Below are positions 1 to 9,640 of a stretch of DNA of 38,358 nt, one piece after another (positions within the stretch are counted from its first letter, which is position 1; each line of letters begins with the position of its first letter). Position numbers and translations under genes: made by a program. Source of the stretch: Welwitschia mirabilis. Taxonomy: Eukaryota; Gnetophyta; Gnetopsida; Welwitschiales. The stretch covers positions 270,178,533 to 270,216,890 of the forward strand of contig JBOZIK010000001.1 of assembly GCA_051453625.1 (NCBI GenBank). Direction: 5' to 3'. Below the pieces are notes generated by a model that did no database searches, had not been told where the DNA came from, and saw only the letters and a program-made list of their open reading frames with translations.

Positions 1-406
1 TCCACTTAAAGAAAGATTGTTAATGCTTCATGAGTCAACTTTGTTTGATGATCCACTTGAAGTTCAATTTGAAATATTTTAGTAATAATCAACTTAATTA
101 TGATCATTTAGGAAATAACTATTTTGATCAAAAGAGTAGAAAAACTAAAATTGTAAACTATATAGAAGTCTAAAATCTAAACAAAACTAAGATTTCTTAT
201 TTTAAGGGAGATTATCGACTACTGCCATCTAGATGATAGTTTGAGATGATAGTCAAATTTGATAAAAATTTAACAGAAACAAATATCTAAATTTAAATTA
301 AAAACCTTTACCTAGTGGACTGAAACATATATTTCTACTTAATAATCAAAACAAATCTTTAATAATAAACAAGAATCTTTTCCCTTAACAAGAGTCAACT
401 TTAATA
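1..406 (+). pseudogene. Probable linker between protease and RT of the Athila-like pol, heavily decayed
   Basis: One frame at 3-80 reads as a plausible polyprotein stretch containing STLFDDPLEVQFEIF, like the acidic DPLE-type linker upstream of plant gypsy RTs. After that the frame is broken by several stops and probable indels, and no motif can be named up to 406. The assignment rests mostly on position directly before the RT. A palindrome CATCTAGATG lies at about 229-238. Confidence 0.35.
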
Positions 407-775
407 TCACTTTTAAAATCCAAGGTTAATGCATTTACTTGGTCCCACAAAGATTTAACAGGCATCCCTACCTCTATTATTTAATATAAAATTTATCTTG
501 AGGATAATGCAAAACATGCTAAGCAACCCTAATGTAGACTAAATTCAGTCCTTAAACAAGTTTTAAAAAATAAAATCATTAAATTTATGGATGATATATT
601 TATTTATGCTATAGCTAATAGTGAATGGATTAGTCCTTTGATGGTTGTACCTAAGAAAGATGGAAAATGAAGGATGTGTATTAATTTCAGAAAATTAGAT
701 AAAGTAACCAAGAAAGACCATTATCCTTTATCTTTTTTTAATTAGATACTTGATAAAATCAAAGGTTTCAACAAG
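407..775 (+). pseudogene. pol: Reverse transcriptase, N-terminal half (Athila-like pol), truncated by insertion
   Basis: A single frame from 407 reads through the RT N-terminus: AFTWSHKDLTGIP (the 'W..D..GI' block), a Q-rich block, then SEWISPLMVVPKKDGK, RMCINFRKLDKVTKKDHYPL and ILDKIKG. These match the conserved start of Ty3/gypsy RT (W(V/I)SP..VVPKK, R.C.D(F/Y)RKLN, KD.(F/Y)PLP). Stops sit where Gln or Trp is expected: TAA at IIQ, TAG in the PQ block, TGA for the Trp after PKKDGK, and TAG for Gln before ILDKI. The frame ends abruptly after KG at about 765-775, where the inserted element starts. The next conserved RT block (FLDG.SGYNQ) is found at 9641. Not functional. Confidence 0.88.
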
Positions 776-1000
776 AAATATAGGCTTTTATGGTGTTTCT
801 AAGGTGTTTAAATAAAAATGCCTTAGAAAATCTTTTAATGAATTTTTCTAGTAAATTCCTTAAAAGCCTTTTAAAGCATTTGTTAGAAAAATTTTTTAAA
901 AGGATTTTATGGCATTTATATAATAAAACACCTTAAAAGGCTTTTTGAGGTTTTGAGGTGTTTATCTAATAAAATGCCTTAAAATCCTTTTATAAAAATA
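776..1000. repeat. Left TIR and subterminal repeat block
   Basis: Starts with the TIR AAATATAGGCTTTTA. The block then repeats short inverted units: AATGCCTTAG, CCTTAAAAGCC, AAAGCATTTG, AAAAGGATTTTATGGC, ACACCTTAAAAGGC, TGAGGTGTTTATC and AATGCCTTAAAATCC. The units alternate in orientation, giving many potential hairpins. Similar blocks lie at 4832-5045 and 9395-9634. Such subterminal repeats are typical transposase-binding regions of TIR elements; that function is inferred. Confidence 0.7.
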
Positions 1001-3235
1001 AAATTCCTCTTCTCTTACGATTTGATGAATCCCCCTTTTTCAGGAGCATCTAGTTGAATTAAAATAAGTGCTTATATAAGGTCCTTACAATTCCACTTCT
1101 TCAGCTATGATCTTATAGTTATGTTTATAAGGCTCTCATTCAAATAACATGGGATGTTTTTCATAATTACATAAATTCAAAATTGGAATTCTAAGTTGCA
1201 AATAAAGATAGGAATGCTAGAAAATATTTCATAAGAGCCTTGTACATTAAAAAATTAATATAAAGTGTAGAAGAAATGTAGTAAAGGAAAATGAGAACAT
1301 CAGAAGAAAAAATAAGAAGAAATAAAAATATAAAAATAAAACAATAAGACAAAATGGGAGAAATATTATAAAAATGAGCTGCATTACATCAGATACAGTC
1401 ATTGTCCTTTTTCATCATATTTTCTTCTACTTATAATAAACTATCAAGTTTTCCTCTTTGCCTAGGGCCTATAAAAAAAAAACCATAATATAGTTCTTTT
1501 CAAACAATAGAAATTTAAAGGAAAACTAAGAGTATGGAACTAAACCATGAAAATAATAGAACAAACCTAGAAAGAAACCTAAGCCAAAAATTTATCATGC
1601 AAAAATATCAATTATGAGCATATTATTATCTTAACATTGTCATTAGAAGGTAGGCATCATAGTTGTGAAATAAACACTGCAGTTGCAAAAAATAAAGGCC
1701 ATGGTTGTAAATAATAAAATCAATAAAAACATCAAAAAACAAGAAATAGAATAGATAACCTTAAGATGAAAGGAAATGAAAAATAATTCCATTGTAGTCA
1801 GTTATTTCTTACTTTGTCACTTGCACATTTACATTTTCTAAATTAAAATTATATTGCCTTCAACTATAATTAATTACTCTAAGCTTTTGAATATTATCCA
1901 TAACACCAACCCACTAATGCTTATATAGTAAGGATTCCTTAAAAAGACTAAAGTGCTTCATCCACAGTTCCAATAATTTTCTTTTCAAATAGCAATTCTA
2001 GATAAGAATTCATACTATGATGCATAGAAAGTTAATCCTTAAAATATTGAAGAGATTTTTAATGATGCCTTTTTGAACATTTCCTATTGTACAAGTAAAT
2101 TTCCCCTCTGAAAGTAAGAACTTATGTATTATTTTTTGGCTAAAATAGCTACCTTGATTGTCATTAATTATCTTTGGAAGTACTCATAGGAGAAGATAGT
2201 ATTTGAGAGTAGGAACAATTGATTGAAAATAGAACTATGAGTTTTGCTTTAATATGATTAGGTAAATCCTTAACTTCAGCTAGATAAAAATGATTTAGAA
2301 CTACAACAATAGGAATTGATACTCTTACAGATACTTCATGAGGACCATCTAATTTAACCCACTTGATAATAAGGGACATGCATTTAAACAAGCCTTCTAG
2401 ATAAAGGATAGATGCAAATATCTTTTAACATTAGAATAGATGATAAATTTTAGAGTTATTGGTTAAGAAGAGGCATGATGTTTTAATGTTAAACAAAACA
2501 TCCCGTGCATATTACTATGACTCTATGTTGAAGTTCATATTTATGCTAGCTTAACCCTTCTTCCTTCATAATAGTTTTAATAATTTTCATATACTTCACT
2601 ATAGCATTCTCAGGTTTCTAAGATGGCTCTTGTTATGAAGGAATGGTACTTGAATAATAAGAGATGTAGAAGGACAATTGGCCTTATTTTATAGATAAAG
2701 GCTATGGGTTATTTTTGCTATTAACCTAGAAATGATAAAGATCCTTACTATAGTAATCGTCACTATGTAAGAGTAAGAGAAAAGGAAGTTTTCCAAATTT
2801 ACACTTTTTAATTGTAAATCTACAATAGAAAAGAACCATGATATGAATAATGGATAACAAACTAATAACTCTTAGTTTTTAGAAGATGTGGGATTAGGCT
2901 ATAGTACTAGTAGTATTCTTGCTAGTTCTAATAGACAGTTAAAAAATCTAAAGAACCATAAATAAACCCTATGAAAAATACATGGAATTCCATTAAATGC
3001 TATTAAATAATTTATCAATACATAAATTGATGATGTAATGAAAAATATTGGTTCCCAACTCTGAGTACTAGAGTTATGCATTAATGTTTCACACTGTTAA
3101 AGTAATTTGTTTTTCTATGAAAAACACCAGAATTTATTTACTTTGCTTTACTCATATTGCTATCTAGGAATCTTATCATCTTGAACATAAGAAGCAATTA
3201 GCCATTTTGCAAAAGAAAACTTCCATCATATGTTA
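1001..3235. other. Interior of the insertion, no recognised gene
   Basis: AT-rich, no protein family recognised. A minus-strand open stretch at 2164-2391 reads KWVKLDGPHEVSVRVSIP followed by VVVLNHFYLAEVKDLP. It has normal-looking composition and could be an exon of an unidentified captured gene, since it lies downstream of the EHD fragment on the same strand. Another open stretch at 2899-3081 (minus) is hydrophobic and unremarkable. Nothing else was seen. Confidence 0.3.
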
Positions 3236-3664
3236 TTAATCATAGGGATTCCTAAACTTTTGCAATAGTTCTGGGATGTTATGGCCAAGCATATCATTAA
3301 TGGATTGAATTATCTTTGGCTTTAGTTTCTAAAATTTGTCAATCTGATGTACACTAAGATCTTCTCTATACTTATGTAGATTAAGAAAATCACCTCTTAC
3401 CAAATTATATTCCTTTTTAACTTCTAATAAGACCTTGTAATTATTGAATATCCCACAAAAATTCAACATTACCAAAACTACAAAAAATATTGCATCTACC
3501 AAAAACAAAATCAAATGGATTTAGACCTTTATAAACTCCTCTATCAAATTATCTATAAGTTATTATTGGGCTTTAGAATTTTCCATCATTACTGGCATTT
3601 CTTTCATGAGGTCATTAATAATATATGCATGGATCTTGGTTGCACATTTCACAATCTTGTTTAT
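3236..3664 (-). pseudogene. EHD (EH-domain-containing, dynamin-like ATPase) gene fragment, C-terminal exons
   Basis: Two exon-like blocks on the minus strand match the C-terminal helical part of plant EHD proteins, membrane-remodelling ATPases of endocytic recycling. Exon A (3664-3527, 46 codons) contains AKIHAYI-like TKIHAYIINDLMKEMPVMM, then NSKAQ, two stops and LIDNL. Exon B (3421-3236, 62 codons) has GDFLNLHKYREDLS, IDKF, a stop, then KLKPKIIQSINDMLGHNIP and FRNPYD before the stop codon at 3238-3236, at about the family's normal end. A 105-bp intron (3422-3526) starts with GT; its 3' end now reads TTAGAA, as if the terminal AG became AA. Exon A is preceded by a good acceptor, TTTCTATAG. 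At least three in-frame stops (two in exon A, one in exon B) make it a pseudogene. It lies inside the TIR insertion, on the same strand as the GH9 fragment. Confidence 0.85.
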
Positions 3665-4397
3665 CTATAGAAACAAATAGATAGAAAAGTGAAATAGCTT
3701 ATTAGATTTTTAATTTAATCTATATTAGCAAATTAATTCATGGACATCTTGCAATAGTGTCGTATCTATGATATAATCTATATTCATTAGGATTTAATTC
3801 TCCTTGAAAGATAGTAAATTATCTATAACTAAGTAGGAACAATAAAATTTCTTTCATTCCTAATTTTGTAAGAGTTTCAAAGATTCATATTTCTAATTTT
3901 ATTTTGAAAGTCTAGAACTATATTAGGAGCTTTTATAAAGCATTCTCAACTTTTGATAGTCTAAATTTCATGACATCTTTGCCTAGACATTGCTTAGAAG
4001 ATGAAGAAGAAATGTTCAAAACCATAAGGTCCAGCATCTTAAATAAAAATAATGTAGCTTTAAACAATAATTAAGATGTTTTACTAAAAGGGATGTTATA
4101 ATTCATGAGAGCATTTGCAACATGGCTATTGGTAACACAACCAAAAAAATTAAATATAAGAAATTCTAGATCCTTTATTGTCGAGTCCTGAAGAGTGTTA
4201 TTAGCAAACTAAAATTAATGCTACTTGAACATGGTAAGTTTGTAGTGTAGTTCCCTTACCTTGTATATTAGTCCCTCTGCATTACAATGCACATTTTTGG
4301 GTAAGTTTGCATGTTGGTTTTGACATCACCATTTAATATTATGAAAATTGAATACATCAGATATATTTCTTCAATCATTTTTATAATTGTTGCTTAC
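3665..4397 (-). other. Probable intronic or decayed upstream part of the captured EHD gene
   Basis: Upstream of EHD exon A in the same orientation. A short stretch at about 3825-3811 (minus) reads DNLLS, compatible with the DDLL motif that precedes the exon A region in EHD proteins, but it breaks off. The rest shows no family match. It is probably intron plus decayed exon. Confidence 0.25.
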
Positions 4398-4512
4398 ATG
4401 GGGTGTATAAAATATGTCGATATCTAGAAGTCTCTGGAATAAAAAAGCAAATGAAGTCATCTACAAAACCTTTATAAATCTCAAGATTGGAAACCTTTCC
4501 CATCAAGAACCC
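4398..4512 (-). pseudogene. Exon-like segment, possibly the EHD GTP/ATPase-domain exon starting at GVLSGE
   Basis: A 115-bp block is bracketed by a strong acceptor (TTTTTCATGCAG, ending at 4513) and a donor (GTAAGC, 4397-4392). One frame begins GVLDGKGFQS and later has LHLLFYS and IS..YF. EHD proteins have DTPGVLSGE, then ILLLFDP and DIS.EF in that order, so this could be that exon with a deletion of about 10 codons. Order and strand fit the EHD fragment downstream. The match is weak; an unrelated exon is possible (another frame is fully open and reads GFLMGKVSNLEIYKGFVDDF). Confidence 0.35.
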
Positions 4513-4831
4513 CTGCATGAAAAAGAGAAATCAAGATTAGGTTAAGACTTACTATAATTGGTTTTTACAAAAAAATTTATAATGATGTAGTAGTTAATTA
4601 GAAAGAAACATAAACAAATTCAAGATCACATAGGATAAAGTTTATTGCAGTGATATGGATTGTGGCTTCCCCCCATATCCATAAGATTTCAAATTTATAC
4701 TATCTTATAAATGAATGTATGAGTGTAGTGAACAAGTTACTTTTGATCTACATAGTATAGGACTAAAATGAATTTATTCAATTAAGTATAGATCTAATGG
4801 GTTAATTCAGAAATACAAGGAATACTATTAG
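4513..4831. other. Interior of the insertion, no recognised gene
   Basis: AT-rich sequence between the exon-like block and the internal end-repeat copy. It may be intron and flank of the captured EHD segment. No motif seen. Confidence 0.3.
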
Positions 4832-5045
4832 AAATATAGTCTTTTAAAGCATTTTGAAAATGCCTTACAAGGACTTAAAAAACAAGAAACACGCTTTAGT
4901 AAACATGCATTAAAAGACCATTTGATGTGGTTTTTTATAAAACTCCTTAAAAGGTCCTTTAAGGGGTTTTATGAAAAAAATGTCTTAAAAGGTATTTTAG
5001 GGCATTTATTTACAAATGTTTTAAAAGGTTTAACTTAGGGGGAAT
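4832..5045. repeat. Internal copy of the TIR and subterminal block
   Basis: Starts AAATATAGTCTTTTAAAGC, in the same orientation as the left end at 776. Over the first 23 bases it matches the right end (read inward from 9634) at about 21 positions, better than the left end does. It is followed by the same kind of alternating CCTTAAAAGG units (CTCCTTAAAAGGTCC, GTCTTAAAAGGT, GGGCATTTATT). It suggests that 4832-9634 is an element in its own right, next to or within a larger one. Confidence 0.6.
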
Positions 5046-5223
5046 AAACAAGAGGGGAAAAAGATTCAATTTTGCTAANNNNNNNNNNNNNNNNNNNNNN
5101 NNNNNNNNNNNNNNNNNNNNNNNNNNNNNNNNNNNNNNNNNNNNNNNNNNNNNNNNNNNNNNNNNNNNNNNNNNNNNNTAGGGGGAATAAACAAGAGGGA
5201 AAAAAGATTCAATTTTGCTAATC
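5034..5223 (+). repeat. Same 43-44-bp sequence on both sides of a 100-N gap
   Basis: TAGGGGGAATAAACAAGAGG plus the following bases up to TTTTGCTAA occur before the gap (about 5035-5078) and again after it (5179-5222), with one or two differences. Either the contig ends overlap and were not merged, or a short tandem repeat surrounds the gap. Confidence 0.6.
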
Positions 5224-7179
5224 TTTTTTACAGCATAAGACTTCTCTTATTCATTTCAACTCAGCCAACCACCATTGACACCTTGAAATACTCTTGCAAG
5301 CTCTATTTAAATATATATTTAATCTATAATTTTCCACTACTCTTATAATGTGAATTAAAGAAATTTTAGTTTTTAGATCTCTTAGCATGTGCATGTGGAC
5401 TGAAACTTCTCATAAAAAATATTATTGTATAAAAAGCTTATGCAAATGGTTCTCCCTTTGTAGACAAAAAGCCTTTTTGAATTCTTTTACCCACTCTTTT
5501 TTTTTCAACATCATAGATAAAAAGGAGCATGAATTTCCACTGTAAAATCAAAAGTAAAAGCTTAAATGTGATCAGTTGGGGGAAAAAATTAAACATTAGA
5601 AATAGAAGAGAACATGAAAAAAAAATCTTAACAACATTAAGAAAAGATCCCTAGTGTTTTCTTTTCAGACACCATTATAACTAGAGTCTAATTTACCATT
5701 TTGTATTATTATTATTGCTAAAATTTAATGTAAAAAATATCTGAGTTCTAAAAAAGCCTTAGTTAAGGCATTTTGAGATAATTCCTTTACTACTTAATTT
5801 ATTTATCCTTTTATGTCTTCTTCATTCTAACTCAAAAAATATTTTAAAATGAAATATAAAAGGGGTTTATTAGCTAATTCTTTAGTAGATGTAAAGTTGT
5901 TACTATCAAAAATGCCATGACTAGCATGCCCAATGGCATTAGTATTATTACACATTACACATTTGACGGAGGTGTAAGATGTTTAGAAATAAGTGAAATG
6001 TTATAAAGTGTCTTATTTACATTGAAAAATTGCACCTAAAAATTTTGAACAATGATTTAAATTATGTCAAGTAAGCCATTGCTAGACACAAGTTTGATAA
6101 TAAAAAACATGGAATTAAGAGGTGAAATAGAGATTGTTTTCTCTAAGAGAAATAACATTTTTAATTCAAACAAGAGATGGAAAAAAGAATTTTATTTCAG
6201 AAAATAGTTCTAGAAGTAGTTACATAGACTTGATCATAATACTAAATGGAATGATCTAAACTCATCCCATATCCTAAAAACAAAAAAGGGCTATGAATAA
6301 AGCCAAATTCTAGAAAACTCACATAGCATGATCCTTTAAGGCATACAATATTAAGCCATATCTTACATTCAAAGCAACAGATAATGCACTTAATCCATTA
6401 CAAGATGAATAAAAATCATTCATTTCTAGGTAATTAACAAGTATAGTAGTAAATTTTAGGCCTAAAACATTGGGCTTAATTAAGGAAGAAGGATCATGTC
6501 AAAATAAAAGGTTCTCTAATACTTAGCTTTTTTTTATTATATACTCTACAAAAGAATTATGTATATTCCTAAAATCAACGGTGAGTCTATAGATATACTT
6601 ATAGTGCTATAGGTGTCAAGGAAGAGAACTGGGAAGATGATAAAATAAATTAGCTTTGGTTTATTTAAAATACTCACTCTAAACTCTACACTTTTAGAGC
6701 TCACTAAACATAGTTCATCTCTTATAACTTGTTGAGCTTCCACGAAACTCATCACTGCAGCCAACCAAGACTAGTACTACTAGAAGTAGCTTACACTACA
6801 CCATGCTTATCACATTCTACAATGATCAACTCATATAATAACAAAATAAATTATAGTGAAAGTTGCATATATACACTCAAAAGTATAAATTGCTGCAAAA
6901 TTATCCAATTAGAAAATAGTTAAGTTAAAGCATATGCTATATATTACATAACAGTAAAAGTTCCAACAAGAATTGCATATCATAGAATACTAGCAACTAA
7001 AGGAGAAGTTGCAAATCTTATAATAGTATAAGTTATAGTTGGAGTGCAAATTATTAGTCATACAATAGTAAAGATGATCAAAAATTAATTCTTTAGATAT
7101 GAAAGAAAGGAATTTTTTCTAGACTTTTTATGCTTTAAGAAGAGTATGTATTAACATGACTTGAAGAAGTTTTTAGGTC
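5224..7179. other. Interior of the insertion, exon-like pieces without a family name
   Basis: Minus-strand block 5539-5439 has a good acceptor (TTTTGATTTTACAG) and an open frame, LLFIYDVEKKRVGKRI then QKGFLSTKGEPFA, not recognised. Another minus stretch near 6000-5830 reads VKCVMCNNTNAIGHASHGIF with few stops, also unassigned. A third at 6754-6700 may belong to the GH9 gene (separate entry). The remainder looks intronic. No transposase motif was found. Confidence 0.3.
6700..6754 (-). pseudogene. Possible further GH9 exon (EFSW motif)
   Basis: After an acceptor TTGGCTGCAG the minus strand reads GATGAGTTT, CG, TGG, then AACAAG. Allowing one missing T it spells DEFSW..NK, the block found in plant GH9 enzymes as EFSWD(D/N)K downstream of the exon seen at 7464-7180. 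Strand and order agree with the GH9 fragment. The match is short and the following sequence is not clear. Confidence 0.35.
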
Positions 7180-8460
7180 ATAATCAGTGGTCATGGAAGT
7201 AGAAGAAACATCAGCAATAAGATCTCATAGAACAAGATTAGGGTATAAGTATAGCTTAATCCTAACTTAGATGATGCAATAAGCAATAATGATAATAGTA
7301 GGGATCAGAGCCCAAAATACTATAGAGGTAGTTGCAAATGCTACATCTATTTTTGTAGCAACACTTATGCCTAGATTCGATTCATTATTATGGTAAAATA
7401 ATCTAGATGTATTCATGTCTTTTGGTCTTTCCTAGAAATTATGATATATTGTGGGATTTTCCACCTATAAAAATTTCATCTATTTTAGAACAAAATTATG
7501 AACTATTATAGAAGATCACTGAAAATCTCAAAGGAAGACCCAATTAGCTTTACTTGAAAAATTTGGTCTGTAACCTACTAAAACATGAACCATAATAATT
7601 TGAAATAATGAAGCCATTCTCTAAAAAAAGGACAATCAAAATAGGAAAAATTAAGTAGAGCTCAAAATCATAGATCATATTCAAGATGGTCTAAACCTTA
7701 AAAGAAGATGAAATAGTAACCAAATCTATAAATTACCCAAATAGTAAATGGACATACCATGATATTTAACAAGGAAAAAAACAAATTCAATAACCTAGGT
7801 TAATAAATAAGAAACTTTAGAAAAATGTGTAGTATTTAGTAATAAAAAGGTTCAAGTAGGATTCAAAGGATTACAGCTAAAACTTTTAAGGAAGAAAAGT
7901 TCAGGAGATCTGAATATAAATGGTATCAGGATGTGTAGTAGCTTCAGTAAATAATCAGTTCCCCATATAAGAGTCCTCTTTGCATTCTTTAGCTCAGGTC
8001 TTATTAGCTTTTCAAATTTAATGACACTTCATGTCAACATTATGCTACTAAAAGCCATTGAAAATCTGAATTTCACATGGTCTCCTGCATCATGATACCC
8101 TCCCATCAAGTTCACCTATGCAAAATAGATTTCCTAAATACCCATAAAAGTAATAACTAAATGCAAATATTCAAAATAGCAAGAAAATATAAATGCCCAA
8201 ATAGACACTAAAACATCTTATATCAAAAATAGAGTCCAAAATTTTCCAAAATAAAGATGCATCAATTAATCCATCATTAAATATACAGACATTTATAGCA
8301 AAACCGCCTCTCAAAGGAGAATTTCTTCTCCATTTAATTTGTTAATTTATAGGAAATTTTGTTCATCTTTAGCCTTCAAAAAAGAGAATGCACTTGACGA
8401 AGACATCTCTATAACCATGATGGTGTGGATGAGTGAAAAAATTATGATGAAAAGATCCAT
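7180..8460 (-). pseudogene. Glycosyl hydrolase family 9 endo-1,4-beta-glucanase gene, 5' half, captured fragment
   Basis: Plant GH9 enzymes cut beta-1,4-glucan in cell walls. Exon 1 (8460-8291) starts with ATG and a hydrophobic signal-peptide-like stretch MDLFIIIIFSLIHT. After a frameshift it continues GYRDVFVKCILFFEG, then stops where QRSGKLPPNQR is expected, then KWRRNSPLRGG. Intron 1 (8116-8290) is GT...TTTGCATAG. Exon 2 (8115-7910) reads VNLMGGYHDAGDHVKFRFSM, SVIKFEKLIRPELKNAK and WGTDYLLK; one frameshift later, ATTHPDTIYIQ. Intron 2 (7465-7909) begins AT where GT is expected. Exon 3 (7464 to about 7180) reads VENPTIYHNF, a stop for Trp, ERPKDMNTSRLFYHNNES, then ATTSIVF, followed by weaker CFFY-like sequence. 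The catalytic D of DAGD is kept; the C-terminal half with the other catalytic residues is missing. Stops and frameshifts make it non-functional. Roughly 230 of about 490 residues are covered. Confidence 0.9.
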
Positions 8461-9394
8461 ATTATTCTATAGATATAGTAAACATCCTGGATAAGGAAAA
8501 ATAAAGAAGAATTAAAATCAAAAACATTTTTGTAGAGCTCATCTTTCCTATCTTTCACTTCCTAACTCTACAATTATACTATCCTCTCTTGCTTCTTCTT
8601 CACTTCTTTCCCATCATATAAGGCAGAGAAGCAATGAAGATGTTCTATCATTGAATTCTCTTGACATTCCAAGGAACCCACAAAAAGACCATCAAAAAAG
8701 AGTTGTAAAGATATAGAAGAACTTCTCTAATCTCAATGATTATGTTAAGAATATGAAAAAAAACTGCTCATTATCATGTTTGCCATTATGGATTAAAGAA
8801 CACAAATGCAAATTAACAATTTTCTTATTTGAAGTAAGAATCGTCATTTCTTTGAATTTAGAACTCTACTTACCATAATAAGAACATAAATATTTTAAAC
8901 TTTATGTTAGTATATTTCAAACCCTAAATTTGATATCTTCAAAAAAAAGGATAGAGAAACCTCTAAAAGATAAAAATAGTCTACTTAGCCTAAAGAATTC
9001 TTCAAGTAAAAAATCCCCTTTAAAACAAAAAACACAATCTTTATTTAATCAAACATCAAAAGTTCTAGATCTACAAAATAAAAAACCAAACTTTAAAAGA
9101 ATATTATTAGATTTGCCATTGTATCAAGAAGTTTCCTGTAAAAACATGACAAGGACTGATGAAGAAAAAGCAGTATTAAAATTAAATCTTCTGCTCCACT
9201 TATCAAATTCTAAAGGAGTACTTTCATTAAAAAATAAAAGCAAAGCAATGTAAAAGCAGAGCTACTATTATTCAAATTATGGAATCCAATGAAAGCTTCA
9301 AACTAGAAATTATAAAAAGGAAGGAGATGGGGTAGCAGTTCTTAAAATTTTATGCAGTTTAACAAAAAAATGACTTATCATTTTAGCATTATTT
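8461..9394. other. GH9 5' flank and an unassigned Lys-rich open frame
   Basis: The part next to the GH9 start (to about 8700) may be its promoter and 5' UTR, judged only from position. On the + strand, 8930-9253 is open for 107 codons without an early ATG (it begins at TTG). It is rich in Lys, Ser and Leu, with phrases such as SLFNQTSKVLDLQNKK and RTDEEKAVLKLNLLLHL. No family was recognised; it could be an exon of the element's own gene, of another captured gene, or chance. Confidence 0.3.
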
Positions 9395-9634
9395 CAGCAT
9401 TTTTTAAACCTATATTTTGCAACATTTTTTTTTTTTTTTTTGAAAACCAGACGCATATCTTACTTTTAAGCATTTTTTAAATAAATGCCTTAAGAACAAT
9501 TGTAAAAAACATTTATTTTAAAAAAACCCTAAAAAGATTATTCTTATTTTTTCAAGGCATTTTTTAAAATAAACTCTTTTAAAAAGCCTCATACTTAAGG
9601 TTTTTTTTAGTAAATGCCTTAAAAGCCTATATTT
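9395..9634. repeat. Right subterminal block and right TIR
   Basis: Contains AGCATTTTTTAAATAAATGCC, TCAAGGCATTTTTTAAAAT, AAAAAGCC and AAATGCCTTAAAAGCC units like the left block, plus a poly-T run of about 18 at 9424-9441. It ends with TAAAAGCCTATATTT (9620-9634), the exact reverse complement of the left end at 776-790. RT sequence of the host Athila element resumes right after it. Confidence 0.75.
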
Positions 9635-9640
9635 ATTGTA

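Larger units (their letters stand above)
776..9634. mobile_element. 8.86-kb TIR-bounded insertion carrying host-gene fragments (Pack-type DNA transposon candidate)
   Basis: The two halves of an Athila RT are separated exactly by this segment, which proves an insertion. Its ends are perfect 15-bp inverted repeats, AAATATAGGCTTTTA at 776-790 and its reverse complement at 9620-9634. Both ends continue into AT-rich blocks with alternating copies of a GCCTTAAAAGGC-like motif. The interior holds minus-strand fragments of an EHD gene and a GH9 cellulase gene with introns. No transposase was recognised, and no clean target-site duplication is visible: the left flank ends TTTCAACAAG, the right flank starts ATTGTAGTAG. 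The superfamily is therefore open; Mutator-like and hAT- or CACTA-like non-autonomous elements are the main options. A third end-like copy at 4832 suggests a composite of two related elements. Confidence 0.75.

Noticed and set aside
3329-3514. 61-codon minus-strand frame as an independent small gene
   Set aside because: It covers the intron and second exon of the EHD fragment; only the part after 3421 is coding-derived.
5439-5539. Similarity of YDVEKKRV to the start of CRISPR Cas2 proteins
   Set aside because: A short chance resemblance in a plant exon-like context; no CRISPR array or other cas-like sequence is present.
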